In this document: piece by piece, positions 8,901-16,871 of the stretch
How positions within the stretch are numbered: the first letter of the stretch is position 1
Layout: every line of letters begins with the position of its first letter
Assembly: GCA_964558295.1 (NCBI GenBank)
Contig: CAZLDQ010000091.1
Span: forward strand, 1 to 22,056
Length of the DNA: 22,056 nucleotides
Direction of reading: 5' to 3'
Source of the DNA: JBDKTH01 sp964558295
GTDB taxonomy: Bacteria; Planctomycetota; Planctomycetia; Pirellulales; Thermoguttaceae
Translations under genes and position numbers: made by a program
Notes under the pieces: model-generated
Told to the model about the DNA's origin: nothing
Seen by the model: only the letters and a program-made list of their open reading frames with translations
The model's database searches: none

Positions 8901-9066
8901 TGGCATTGGCCCCCGGATAGACGCAGGAGACCTGGACCGTCGGCGGGGCAATGTCGGGAAACTGGGCGACGGGCAACGTAAATGCCGCCACCAGGCCCGC
9001 GATCGTAATCACGATCGAAAGCACGGCGGCAAAAATCGGGCGGTCGATGAAGAATCGAGAAAACAC
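5923..9066 (-). CDS. RND multidrug efflux permease, HAE1/AcrB type
   Basis: This 1047-aa inner-membrane proton antiporter has the size of AcrB (1049 aa). It starts with the family's FFIDRPIFAAVLSI first membrane helix. The porter domain follows (FPDIAPPTVQVSCVYPGA). The TM4 proton-relay pair is intact at Asp410/Asp411 (GIVVDDAIVVVENVER), and the TM10 lysine is present at Lys949 (GLACKNAVLIVEFAKQ), so the pump should be active. It exports hydrophobic or amphiphilic compounds through a periplasmic adaptor and an outer-membrane channel. The adaptor gene lies 17 bases upstream in the same operon. No TolC-like channel gene is in the window. There is no sign of truncation or frameshift. Substrates cannot be read from sequence. 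Confidence 0.95.
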   Translation of the reverse strand: MFSRFFIDRPIFAAVLSIVITIAGLVAAFTLPVAQFPDIAPPTVQVSCVYPGANAKVVADTVAAPIEQQVNGVEDMLYMSSQCTNDGLYSLTITFKLGTDLDMAQVRVQNRVAMAVPSLPEAVRQTGVTTTKQSPNLMLVVNLVSPDGRYDQLYLSNFATLQVKDVLARLEGVGSVGLLGQQDYSMRLWLDPEKLAARDLAAGDVIRALREQNVQVAAGQIGQPPVPKGLDFQYTMNAAGRLTTPEEFSQIIIKTGSKGQVTRLRDIGRVELGARSQDQICKLDGKPTVGLGIFQVPGSNAVATAERIRAEMERLQKHQFPAGLEYQIVYDTTPFIEESIHEVFSALVDAILLVALVVLLFLQNWRSTVIPLVAVPVSLIGTFAVMACLGFSLNNISLCGLVLAIGIVVDDAIVVVENVERWIAAGYKPREAAYKAMEEVTVAVIAIAFGLSAVFIPTAFLSGITGQFYRQFALTIATATLISAFNSLTLSPALAAMMLQPHGAKKDWLTRLLDWGFGWFFRGFNKMFQRGTSVYERLVGLCLRGMAIAVLVYVGLLGLTYFGFRTIPTGFVPNQDKGYLLVCAQLPDSASFERTCDVTERMEKIGLAVPGVKHALSIAGQSFLMNANGSNFASMFLILDPFDERKGAELHADAIANKLREQLFLEIEDAAIAVFGAPPIDGLGNAGGFKLMIEDRKNLGLETLQAEVDQLVEQGNRTPGLVGLMGLFRANTPQLFAEIDRTKCKTMGVELDAVFEALQVFLGGYYVNDFNEFGRTWQVNLQADAKFRLHPEDVKRLKVRNAEGQMVPLGALVQVHDTSGPLLINRYNTYPAAAINGNWAPGVSSGEAIAKMETLAEKRLSPGMAFEWTELTFQQIAAGNTALFIFPLCVLFVFLTHAAEYESWSLPLAIILIVPMSILCALAGVWVRGMDNNLFTQIGFVVLAGLACKNAVLIVEFAKQQQEQGLASREAAVEASKLRLRPIMMTSLAFILGVVPLMLSSGAGAEMRQALGTAVFAGMLGVTFFGIFLTPVFYCLLQRSRHGGNTP

Positions 9067-9083
9067 GATGGCGGTTCCTGCGG

Positions 9084-10331
9084 TTATTTCCCAGAATTCT
9101 CACGCGAGACAGACGCGGCAGGCGTCTCGACCGCGGCCGTTTTCCAATCACTCGGACCGGCCAGCGTTTCCATGGGCACTAGCTTCGGCACCACCGTGTC
9201 CCCCGGACGAACCCGCTGCTGACCGTGAACAATCACCTGCTCTCCAGCCCGCACTCCCTCGCGGATCACCCGCAACTGCCCGTCCAAACGTCCCACCGTC
9301 ACGCGCCGGTATTCCACCTCATTCTTGGCGTTGACCACCAACAGGTATTTCTGTCCCTGGTCGTTCCCCAACGCCCGCTCGGCAACCATCAACGCCGCAT
9401 CGGGCGGGCTGATATACAGCCGGACGCGGGTAAACAAGCCGCGCATGAGCACCCGGCCTCCGACGGCAGGCCGGGGAGGCTTGAACACACCGCGGAGCCG
9501 GATCGTTCCTGTCCCCGCGTCAAACCGGTTCTCCGAAAAATCGAGGATCCCCTGGTGCGGAAAGCCTTGCTCATTGGCTAACCCCATCCACACCGGCACT
9601 TCGTTTTCGCCCTTCACCTGGATCCGCCCCTCGCGGACCGCCTGCCCGATGCTGAGAACCGTATCCTCATCCACGTCAAAGTAGACATACATCGGGTCCA
9701 CGGAAACCACACTCGTCAGGACTGTCTGATCGGCATTGACCAGGTTGCCGGGGGTCACCTGAGCGCGGCTGATGACCCCGGCAATCGGGGCAAGCAGCCG
9801 GGTAAAGTCCAACTCCAGCTTGGCCTCGTCAGCACTCGCTTGCGCGGCTGCCAAAGCCGCCACGGCCTGTTCGTAGGCCGCTACGGCCTGATCGTAGTCC
9901 GATTCGCTGATCGCCTTGTCGGGAAGAAGATTCTTCGCCCGATTCAGTTCCAGCTTGCGAAGCTTCAAATCGGCCTCGCGTCCCTTGACCATCGCCACCT
10001 CCCGGTCATACTTGGCCTGAAACGGTCGTGGGTCAATCTCAAACAACAGATCCCCCTGCTTGATCTCCGACCCTTCCGTATAGCAGACCTTGTTGAGGTA
10101 GCCCGTCACACGCGCGCGGATCTCCACCGACTCAACCGCCTCGGTCCGGCCGGTGAACTCCTCATAATCGGCCGTCTTCTTCACAAGCGGCACGCTGACC
10201 GTGACCGGGATCGCCATGGGACCGGTCGACTCGGTCTGCGTTTCCTGACATCCGGTGAGCAATCCGGTATAGACAACCAGCAGACCGGCAACCGGAACCA
10301 TGACACGTTTTCGGAGACAGTGTTGGAGCAT
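9084..10331 (-). CDS. RND efflux membrane fusion protein (HlyD/AcrA family), lipoprotein
   Basis: This 415-aa periplasmic adaptor links the RND permease to an outer-membrane channel. The lipobox LLTGC gives a lipidated Cys at residue 28, as in AcrA. Next come the beta-barrel/lipoyl start (YEEFTGRTEAVESVEIRARV, GYLNKVCYTEGSEIKQGDLLFEID), an alpha-helical hairpin (about residues 100-175, AKNLLPDKAISESDYDQAV), the second lipoyl half (LLAPIAGVISRAQVTPGNLV) and the beta-barrel and membrane-proximal domains. ATG 10331 was chosen over 10379 because GGTGG lies seven bases upstream and the signal peptide then begins correctly. The stop is 17 bases before the RND start, so the two are cotranscribed. 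Confidence 0.92.
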   Translation of the reverse strand: MLQHCLRKRVMVPVAGLLVVYTGLLTGCQETQTESTGPMAIPVTVSVPLVKKTADYEEFTGRTEAVESVEIRARVTGYLNKVCYTEGSEIKQGDLLFEIDPRPFQAKYDREVAMVKGREADLKLRKLELNRAKNLLPDKAISESDYDQAVAAYEQAVAALAAAQASADEAKLELDFTRLLAPIAGVISRAQVTPGNLVNADQTVLTSVVSVDPMYVYFDVDEDTVLSIGQAVREGRIQVKGENEVPVWMGLANEQGFPHQGILDFSENRFDAGTGTIRLRGVFKPPRPAVGGRVLMRGLFTRVRLYISPPDAALMVAERALGNDQGQKYLLVVNAKNEVEYRRVTVGRLDGQLRVIREGVRAGEQVIVHGQQRVRPGDTVVPKLVPMETLAGPSDWKTAAVETPAASVSRENSGK

Positions 10332-10422
10332 CGCAGAACCACCAAGGGCAAGGTGCCAAAGAGTCACGACGGACGGCACGCCTGGAGGTCCCTAATCACC
10401 CCCACTAGAGAGCCGTTGTCGA

Positions 10423-10431
10423 ACTATAGCA
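10423..10431 (-). promoter_or_regulatory. Possible extended -10 promoter of the efflux operon
   Basis: On the minus strand this reads TGCTATAGT, an extended -10 (TGn plus TATAGT, five of six matches), about 92 bases upstream of the adaptor start. No good -35 is visible at 17 bases, which is tolerable for an extended -10 promoter. The surrounding gap (10332-10612) holds nothing else convincing. Confidence 0.35.
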
Positions 10432-10612
10432 CGCAATTGCAGCGATCGGGCGCCCCGGCCTGCGCAGCCCCCATGGCGTCAAGAATACCCCCTCCCGTGG
10501 CGGTGCAAGTGAACAAGAACAAGGCACTCGGAAACCGAATCCTCGCCCACCAACCCAAGCCATCCGCCACCACCTGCCCGAGTGCCCCTCAGCTCGCAAC
10601 ACCGAGAAGAAG

Positions 10613-11068
10613 CTAGTCCACCAGGTCAAACGAGAAATCGTTCCGGCCTCCCGTGACCACCTCGGCGCTGAGCCCCGAGGTCTCGGCCGTCTTGTACTTG
10701 ACCGGCAACATTTCCTTGGTGGTCACCGTCGGCGGGCGTCCATGCTTCTGGACATACGCGAGCGATTCCTCCTCACTCATCCCGCCGGCTACATCGGTCT
10801 TGAACACGGTTACCCGATACTTGCCACACAGGGCCCCATCTCCCGGCACCAGCGTCGTCAACTGAAACCGGCCCTTAGCATCCGTCCGGCCAGTAGCGGC
10901 GCGTCCCGGCCCTTCAGGTGCAAAGACCACCGTCGCATCGCCGACCGGCTGACCGTGATACGTCACCGTACCGGTGGCGACGACCGTCTCGGCAAGCCCG
11001 GTCGGGCCGCCGCAACCAATCCAGCCACTACTGGCAAGGAGCAGCAGAAGACAGAGAACACGCCGCAT
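10613..11068 (-). CDS. Carboxypeptidase-regulatory-like domain lipoprotein
   Basis: This 151-aa protein has a hydrophobic signal with lipobox WIGC and lipidated Cys at residue 19. The mature part is one Ig-like/transthyretin-like beta-sandwich: VVATGTVTYHGQPVGDATVVFAP, then GRTDAKGRFQLTTLVPGDGALCGKYRVTV. This is the carboxypeptidase regulatory-like fold, widespread as small lipoproteins in Planctomycetes and often next to DUF1559 genes. Its exact role is unknown; surface or periplasmic binding is a guess. ATG 11068 follows GGGGAG with six-base spacing, better than the upstream ATG 11095. It is downstream of the DUF1559 gene with a 114-base gap that contains a repeat. Confidence 0.8.
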   Translation of the reverse strand: MRRVLCLLLLLASSGWIGCGGPTGLAETVVATGTVTYHGQPVGDATVVFAPEGPGRAATGRTDAKGRFQLTTLVPGDGALCGKYRVTVFKTDVAGGMSEEESLAYVQKHGRPPTVTTKEMLPVKYKTAETSGLSAEVVTGGRNDFSFDLVD

Positions 11069-11130
11069 AGAGTCTCCCCTTGTCGATCTTCCCAACGTCG
11101 AACATTGTGAGAATCTTTTTCACGGATTGA

Positions 11131-11213
11131 AGGGTTCAGGGTTCGGGGTTCAGAACCTTCACGCGAACGTCTCCTCGGAGCCCTAATCCCTGCCCCCTAA
11201 ACCCCTGAACCCT
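11131..11213. repeat. Imperfect inverted repeat of GGGTTCAG-type sequence
   Basis: AGGGTTCAGGG at 11131-11141 is perfectly complementary to CCCTGAACCCT at 11203-11213, with a 61-base interval whose flanks are also G-rich and partly complementary (CAGGGTTCGGGGTTCAG against TTTAGGGGGCAGGGATTAG). It looks like a small dispersed repeat. Its right arm codes for the last residues of the DUF1559 frame, so it appears to have inserted at or replaced the 3' end of that gene. Confidence 0.55.
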
Positions 11214-12306
11214 CCGGCCATAGGGCAATGCCCCCCCAACCTCAAGGCTTCTGCAACGGCTCCGCCCTTCGAGCCCATCGCCCCCCAAACACCATACGGT
11301 GAGTTCCCCGCCGATACGCTTCCCAGGGCTAGGTTCCCCGTGTCGATCGTCTCACTGATAAACGACACCGCGCCGTCGCACCAGAGCATCGTCGCGCCTC
11401 CGGGATGATAACTGGTCGGCGGCACAAGCATCTGTTCCATACCCGAGGTCGTTCGCAGACAGGTCGGACCGTTGGGCGGCAGGATCGTGTTGATCATCGT
11501 TGTCGAAGGGAACCCCGCGAACCATAGTCCGCCGCCACGATACGTGGAATATTCCACCCCCGCCTTGTACATCCCCCGCTGCCCAGCGTGCTCATGCAAA
11601 CGATCGGGCTGTTCGACGTAGGAGCACTACCCAGCGCGCTGGACTGGTTGTCGACGCCTCCCCCTTTGACCTGCCCACCGGTTGTCCCAAGGCAGCGTTC
11701 GCCCATCGCAATCGTATTACTTAAACCATCGGTGATGTCGCGAAAGTTAAACGTCTTTCGGCTGGCAAACGGGCCACGCGTGCTCGTCTCCCAGACCGTC
11801 GGCGTCCAGTCCCCCACGCTAAAGCAATAGCTGTTGCGTCCACCGCCTGCGAAGCTTCCTACGGAGCTTCGCTGGCTGGAGCCCGGATCGGAGGGACACA
11901 AATAAGCGGAAATCATCGCCTTCCATGGCTCATAGCCCGAACTTATCGGATACTGGTCATAGGGCGCGTAGCTGACGCCGTTGAACGTGCTCCTCGAGGT
12001 AATCTGATCATACAGCGGCTTCTGCTCGACAAACGGCAAAATCGCCACCAGACCGCTCACATAGGGGTTGGCACTCGTCGCATTCATCGACAGATACGGC
12101 AAAGTCCGATACGTGTCGTGGTAATTGTGCAAGGCGACCCCAAGCTGCTTCAGGTTATTCGAACACATCGCACGCCGTGCCGCCTCGCGTGCCGCCTGCA
12201 CGGCCGGCAGCAACAGCGCGATCAGAATCCCGATAATTGCGATCACCACCAACAGCTCCACGAGGGTAAACCCCCGCCCGACCATTCTTGATACGCGACG
12301 ATTCAT
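11183..12306 (-). pseudogene. DUF1559 (prepilin-type pseudopilin-like) protein, frameshifted
   Basis: This is a planctomycete DUF1559 protein split over two frames. The first part starts at ATG 12306, seven bases after GGGGAGG, with a type IV prepilin leader (MNRRVSRMVGRG before FTLVELLVVIAIIG) and the DUF1559 opening (AAREAARRAMCSNNLKQLG). It reads correctly to SNSPIVCMSTLG, then runs out of frame and stops at 11494. The family continues in the -1 frame from about 11585 with YRGGGLWFAGFPS, NTILPPNGPTC and the C-terminal GGATMLWCDGAVSFISETID. Resuming needs one added base (a -1 shift), most simply at the GGGGG run near 11576-11580. The final residues (MAGGFRGLGGRD) are encoded by the neighbouring repeat. 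It may be a real pseudogene, a sequencing error or programmed frameshifting. Confidence 0.8.
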
Positions 12307-12479
12307 CTTCACACCTCCCCGTTGAGAAAAGAGCAATAAACTGTGCTACGATGACGAATCGACCCTGTCGCATGATCCCTACGATGCCCGCATTGGAGAA
12401 GTCTGCGGCACCGGGCAGGACACCTCGAAACGACGCGAGTCTGGCCCTCTGGAGATAAGGATGCCCGAGAACAAAACCC

Positions 12480-12522
12480 TGTCAATTTCCATTTGCGCAA
12501 TGCGATTATGCATTTGCGCAAT
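12480..12522 (-). promoter_or_regulatory. Tandem TTGCGCAA palindromes next to a TTGACA box, upstream of DUF1559
   Basis: TTGCGCAA, a perfect 8-base palindrome, occurs at 12493-12500 and 12514-12521, exactly 21 bases (two helical turns) apart, each within ATTTGCGCAAT on the plus strand. On the minus strand a perfect TTGACA (12480-12485) follows seven bases later, about 174 bases before the DUF1559 start. No convincing -10 follows at 17 bases, which fits an activator-dependent promoter. The rest of 12307-12767 holds no gene; one hairpin is listed separately. Confidence 0.5.
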
Positions 12523-12591
12523 CCCCGCTCCTCCCAGGTCTCACGAGCGGAGAAAATGTTCTGGAAATTGGGCCACGCGATCCGCTAAGAT

Positions 12592-12618
12592 CAATCCTGG
12601 CCACCAACGGCCGGATTG
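12592..12618. terminator. Hairpin downstream of the GntP permease gene
   Basis: CAATCC plus GGCC (12592-12602, one bulged T) pair with GGCC plus GGATTG (12609-12618) around a six-base loop, giving ten base pairs. It is about 150 bases after the permease stop and upstream of the DUF1559 regulatory sites. No T-run follows, so termination is possible rather than clear. Confidence 0.35.
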
Positions 12619-12767
12619 TTGAGAAGCGTATGAACCATGGAAGAATCCCACGAATCACGCAGTTCATCCTGGTTCCCCGCCGGGCAGGATGGAGTCTTAC
12701 GCCCTCCCCCGGCAGTCACTTGGAATCACCAAGAATTCAACCTGTTGACGAAAACAACGCCGCGTCG

Positions 12768-14540
12768 TCAGACCATCGGCACCAAGGCCGCGCAAAGCAT
12801 CGTGATCCCCAGCCCGCTGACGCCCAGAATAACCAACAGCAGCGTCCACGACTTGAAGGTCTCGACTTCCGTCAGATTGCACATTCGAGCGAAGATCCAA
12901 AATCCACTGTCGTTCATCCAGGAACCGGTCATCGAGCCGCAGCCAATGGCCGCGGCCAGGTAGACCGGATGGAAACCGAGCATCTGCGACGAAGCGCCCA
13001 TCGCGGCCATCATCGCCGAGGTGGTCAGCATACAAACCGTGCCCGAGCCCTGGGCGAGTTTCATCAGACTGGCAACGGCAAAGCCGGCCATGAGCATCAT
13101 CTGGCCCGTCCCCCCGCCGCTGCCGCCGAGCAAGCTCTGGATCGACTCCTTGATCCCCGCTTCCTTGAGCACGATCCCAAACGCACCGCCTGCGGAGGTG
13201 ATCAGAATAATCACCCCGCCGCTCATCACGGCAACCTCCGTCGCTTTGCCCAGTTCCGCCAGCGAGAGCCGTCGTTTGTATTGGAGCGTGAACAGGGCAA
13301 TCGCCGCCGAGAGCAGAAGTGCCAGATTGGCGTTGCCCAAGGCAGCGGCAATGTTGGCCGCCTTGCGCCGCGGCGATTCCCACTCGTGCGGCCGGATCTG
13401 CCCGGCAAAGGCGGCTTCCAACAGCAAGCGATTGAGCCGCTCTACCTCCGCTTCGGGCATCTTCTCACGGCCACGCAGGAGCTTCTTCGCCGCCTGCGGA
13501 AGCGTGATTCCCAAGTAGGCCTCGTCGCGATAGAACCAGCGGCTGCGCAACACACTGTTCAGGTCGGCTTGCAGTTGCGACTGGAGTTCCGGAGAAATCT
13601 CGGCCGACGCCGCCCTGGCGTGCGCGAGTGCGTGCTGCGTTTCCGCCGGGAGGGCTTCCCAGACCCAGGCCGCCACCCCGCCCCGCGGGTCCTGCGGTGC
13701 CGCCGTCAGACGTTCAGCCAACCCGGCCGGATTAACCAGGTCGCCCGGCGAAAGCAAGGCGCGATGTTCCGCGTCAGCCCAGACTCGGGCCGCCGTGTTC
13801 GAGGAGATCAGAATCACCGGCAAGATCACCGGCAACAGCGAAAGCCAAAGTGGCGGCAGGTCGTCGTCGGCCAACGGCTCCAATTCCGGCTCGCCCACGT
13901 AGGGCCGCATCGGGATGTCCAACAGCCAATTCATGATCCGGCTGGCGACCAGTCCCACCACGGCCATCGGCACCCCGATCATGCCCCCCACCAAGATCAT
14001 CGTCCCCATGTCGATCCCCAGGTTTTCGGCCATGATCAACGGGCCGGGCGTCGGCGGGATCATCGTGTGCGTGATCACGCCGCCCGCCGCGATCACCAAC
14101 ACGTAGAGGAGGTAGTCCTTGTGAGTCCGCCGCCAAAGCGAGCGAGCCAGAGGCACCAGAAGGTAAAAGACCGTGTCGAAAAATACCGGCACCCCCAGCA
14201 CGAACCCGCTGGACAACAGCGCCGTCCCTGCCCGCTTCTCCCCAAGCAACCCCAAGAACGCACGCACAATCCGGTCGGCCGCCCCACTATCGGAAAGACA
14301 CTTGCCGATCACCGAGGCCAAGGCGATCACGATCCCCACACTCGCCGCCGCCTCGCCAAAAGCCGCGGCCACACGTCCAATCCGTTCGGCCAGTTCGGCC
14401 GTCCCCGGCTCGTCGATCGACAGGACACTGACCAGCATCGCTGCGCTGACCATGGCAATGAACGCGTTGACCCGCAGCACGACAATCATCACGACCACGG
14501 TCAGGATGCCGACCAAGAGGATTGCCAGCGGTGGGAGCAT
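12768..14540 (-). CDS. GntP-family permease with a large central insert
   Basis: This 590-aa inner-membrane transporter belongs to the gluconate:H+ symporter family (GntP; gluconate and other small carboxylates). Recognisable motifs are GVPVFFDTVFYLLVPLA, THTMIPPTPGPLIMAENLGID, GSGTVCMLTTSAMM and the C-terminal GCGSMTGSWMNDSGFW. Membrane segments cover residues 1-245 and 403-590. Family members are usually about 440-450 aa; the extra length lies in residues about 247-400, a polar segment (VWADAEHRALLSPGDLV, WEALPAETQHALAHARA, RSRWFYRDEAYLG) that replaces a short loop between two membrane helices. The substrate is not certain, since other family members move D-serine or fructuronate. The start at 14540 follows a GAGG about ten bases upstream. 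No sugar-acid catabolic gene is adjacent. Confidence 0.88.
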   Translation of the reverse strand: MLPPLAILLVGILTVVVMIVVLRVNAFIAMVSAAMLVSVLSIDEPGTAELAERIGRVAAAFGEAAASVGIVIALASVIGKCLSDSGAADRIVRAFLGLLGEKRAGTALLSSGFVLGVPVFFDTVFYLLVPLARSLWRRTHKDYLLYVLVIAAGGVITHTMIPPTPGPLIMAENLGIDMGTMILVGGMIGVPMAVVGLVASRIMNWLLDIPMRPYVGEPELEPLADDDLPPLWLSLLPVILPVILISSNTAARVWADAEHRALLSPGDLVNPAGLAERLTAAPQDPRGGVAAWVWEALPAETQHALAHARAASAEISPELQSQLQADLNSVLRSRWFYRDEAYLGITLPQAAKKLLRGREKMPEAEVERLNRLLLEAAFAGQIRPHEWESPRRKAANIAAALGNANLALLLSAAIALFTLQYKRRLSLAELGKATEVAVMSGGVIILITSAGGAFGIVLKEAGIKESIQSLLGGSGGGTGQMMLMAGFAVASLMKLAQGSGTVCMLTTSAMMAAMGASSQMLGFHPVYLAAAIGCGSMTGSWMNDSGFWIFARMCNLTEVETFKSWTLLLVILGVSGLGITMLCAALVPMV

Positions 14541-14631
14541 TACGAGGTCCTCGCGTGTCAGGGGAGCGTCTCATTTTCCGGGCAGTGTAAACGGCCTGAA
14601 AAGCGAATGCAAGCGAGGCTCGAGAAGGAAC

Positions 14632-14750
14632 AAATGCCGAAGGAATGCCCCCATGACGAAGCCTCAGCGCCGTGGAACTCCGATCATTCAGTCATTCGGA
14701 CTTCGTCATTCCTTCGTCATTTGGCGTTCGTCCTTCGACATTCCCCCATG
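14632..14750. repeat. Inverted repeat built from ATGACGAAGG-type units
   Basis: AAATGCCGAAGGAATG (14632-14647) is complementary to CATTCCTTCGTCATTT (14707-14722) at 15 of 16 positions. The right half contains further copies of the same unit (TTCGTCATT at 14702-14710, CATTCGGACTTCGTCATT, GTCCTTCGACATT). It fills most of the 285-base gap between the GntP start and the preceding gene's stop. It looks like a dispersed palindromic intergenic element. The terminator of the upstream gene lies immediately beside it. Confidence 0.6.
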
Positions 14751-14783
14751 AAAAAAAGGGACGACACTCAACCTGTCGTCCCT
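14751..14783 (-). terminator. Rho-independent terminator of the DUF3352-like gene
   Basis: On the minus strand a ten-base-pair stem (AGGGACGACA with TGTCGTCCCT, at 14757-14783, seven-base loop) is followed directly by a run of seven Ts (14751-14757). It lies about 45 bases after the stop at 14826. This is the clearest intrinsic terminator in the window and separates this gene from the GntP permease gene. Confidence 0.88.
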
Positions 14784-14825
14784 CGAAGCTCGCTTCAAAA
14801 CGTCCTCACTCCCTCGCCAGCCGCC

Positions 14826-16709
14826 TTACGGCTTGGGAAGGATGTAGCCCTTGAGAAACCAACCGTCCGCCTCGGCCGTGCCAAAGCCGCCGCCCGGGCC
14901 CAAATTGCGGCGCACGTAGTCAAAGTCGGGCATCTTCGAGCCGTCGACCCGTTGCTCGCGCAGCGTCCCTTCCTTGTTGTCCCGACCGCCGAACGAGTTG
15001 AGGATTCGGGCCAACAGCGTTTCGCTCTGCGGCATCTTGCCCTGGCGAATCAACTCATAAGTCGGCCGATACTCCTCGTCGGTCCGCGAGAAGGACCACA
15101 AGAAGCCCTCGGTGGCCCCCAGTTGCCGGCTGGCCGCTTCGATCACCCGATGGTCAAGGTCTTTGGCCAACGAGTCTTTCGGGTCCACCGGATGGAGGAT
15201 CTTGGTAAGCATGTCGTAATGCGAGGCGACCATCAGATAGCCATTGGCCACGGTCAACGCCTGGTTGGGAAGCAAGCGCGGAGCCTCCTCGTCTTCTTCC
15301 CCCTTGTCCGGTCCCAAGGCCGGCACACGCCCCAGTTCGATCACCGGCGCGGTCGTCGGCTTCTTTTCCGGAGGAATGCTCTCCCAGATCGTGTGCCCCT
15401 CAAACTCCCGGCGGCGCATCGTCTCGTCCTTCTCCATCGCCTTCTGGATCGCCGCCGCAACCTTCGCCTCATCCTTGGTCTGGATGGCAAACAGGAGCCG
15501 CTCGCTGGTCGGCGTAATCGGCAAGTGATAGTCGCTCAGCACGATGATCCGACTTCCCAAGTGAGCAAACAACTCACCCCGCAAATCGATCCGCGGCCCG
15601 TCCGGATCATCGCGCAGTCCTTCGAGCGTATCCTTCCAGACATCCGTCTCGCCTTCGCCGAACAACTCGTCGAACAGCGGTCCGAAGTTGTCGAACACGT
15701 TGAGCAAGTCGACGTAGAAGGTCGTGTAGGTGGCGATTTCGCGGGGAACCCACGCCGGAGGCGTCACCTCGCCGTTGTTGACGAACTTGAACATCTTCAT
15801 CGACTTCGCGTAGGGGGGCGGGGCATAGATCGCCGTGCGATGCAACAACTGCGTATGATTAACATTCACGCTAATAAACCCACCAATCCCTTGGATGGCC
15901 GTAAAGCCCTGATTCTTCATGATGTCGAGCATGTCCTTGCCGCGCCGCGTGTGCCGCCGCTGCGTCTCCGGCCGATTCGCCCGATTCAGCTCCATATACG
16001 CGATCGGCTCGATAAACCAGCGGATCTGCGGAACCTGATCGCCGGCGTCCTTCTGACACCGTTTCATCACCCCCTGAAAACCCGCCACGTCGGCCAGACG
16101 CTCCCCCGACCGACCCGCCTTGCGCTGCAACACCGATTGGATCACACTGGCATCATTCGTCGCACCAAGGAGATTGTCTTTGAGGAAGTAATAGGTGTGC
16201 CCTCCCTGCTGCGGCAAGGCGAAAGCAAGCACCGAGGTCTCGGCAATCGTGGTGACAGTCTGCTTGGCCCCTTGGGCGATCAGTCGGGTCGCAGCCTTCT
16301 TGAGCAATCCCTGCGCCTCCGCCTGACGGTTCGTCACGTCAATCAGCGCACACACGGCCGACTGCCGCGGCGCAACTTCGATCACCGCTACGGCCACTTC
16401 CCCCCCAGGGACTCCTTCCAAATCCTCCAACGTCAACCCCAGCTTGTCGCGCAGGCCCGACCAACGCCCCTGCATCTGGCGGCGGAGATCCTCGGAAAAC
16501 GGTCGCATCACCGGGTCTTCCATCAACTGCCCCAGTTGGGTCTTATTCCAATGCGCCGACAGATCCGACAAATTGGTGACCGAAAAGAAGCCTTTCGTCG
16601 TAGCAGGCAGCAGGTCTTCGCTCGCGTTGCCTGCCTGTGCCCAAGCAGCAGGTCCCCCTACCACTAACGCAGCAGACAAGCAGAGGGTCGAGATCCATGT
16701 CCGCGGCAC
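14826..16709 (-). CDS. Secreted planctomycete protein, DUF3352-like, unknown function
   Basis: This 627-aa protein starts at GTG 16709, five bases after AGGAGG, which is much better than the upstream ATG 16766 and puts the signal peptide first (PRTWISTLCLSAALVVGG, cleavage near AWAQA). The mature part opens with LLPATTKGFFSVTNLSDL and continues with alternating strands and helices resembling DUF3352-type exported proteins that score themselves as paired alpha/beta units (DLEGVPGGEVAVAVIEV, FLKDNLLGATND, FAIQTKDEAKVAAAI). An acidic low-complexity loop (GPDKGEEDEEAPR) sits near residue 480. There is no catalytic motif that I recognise. A strong terminator follows. The family label is from memory and moderately certain; export is firm. 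Confidence 0.75.
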   Translation of the reverse strand: MPRTWISTLCLSAALVVGGPAAWAQAGNASEDLLPATTKGFFSVTNLSDLSAHWNKTQLGQLMEDPVMRPFSEDLRRQMQGRWSGLRDKLGLTLEDLEGVPGGEVAVAVIEVAPRQSAVCALIDVTNRQAEAQGLLKKAATRLIAQGAKQTVTTIAETSVLAFALPQQGGHTYYFLKDNLLGATNDASVIQSVLQRKAGRSGERLADVAGFQGVMKRCQKDAGDQVPQIRWFIEPIAYMELNRANRPETQRRHTRRGKDMLDIMKNQGFTAIQGIGGFISVNVNHTQLLHRTAIYAPPPYAKSMKMFKFVNNGEVTPPAWVPREIATYTTFYVDLLNVFDNFGPLFDELFGEGETDVWKDTLEGLRDDPDGPRIDLRGELFAHLGSRIIVLSDYHLPITPTSERLLFAIQTKDEAKVAAAIQKAMEKDETMRRREFEGHTIWESIPPEKKPTTAPVIELGRVPALGPDKGEEDEEAPRLLPNQALTVANGYLMVASHYDMLTKILHPVDPKDSLAKDLDHRVIEAASRQLGATEGFLWSFSRTDEEYRPTYELIRQGKMPQSETLLARILNSFGGRDNKEGTLREQRVDGSKMPDFDYVRRNLGPGGGFGTAEADGWFLKGYILPKP

Positions 16710-16871
16710 GTTCACCTCCTCGTAAGACAAAACCATAGGTTCCTGAATACCTTCCCCAATACACAAAGTCGTAGGCCTGAGTGTAGTCGGCCTGAGGAAA
16801 CTCTGCTAGAGCGGTCCGGGAACCTGGGCCTCGCCAATTGGGCACACCGCGTTCCAATGTGGGACCGTCAC

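Noticed and set aside
8044..9222. Plus-strand open frame of about 392 codons opposite the RND permease
   Set aside because: His/Arg/Leu-rich antisense translation; the permease on the other strand has full family conservation.
12630..16667. Very long plus-strand open frame (about 1345 codons) opposite the GntP and DUF3352-like genes
   Set aside because: The translation is extremely rich in His, Arg, Pro, Gln and Asp with no domain or membrane pattern, crosses a clear terminator and a repeat, and mirrors the codon bias of the well-supported minus-strand genes. It is an antisense shadow.
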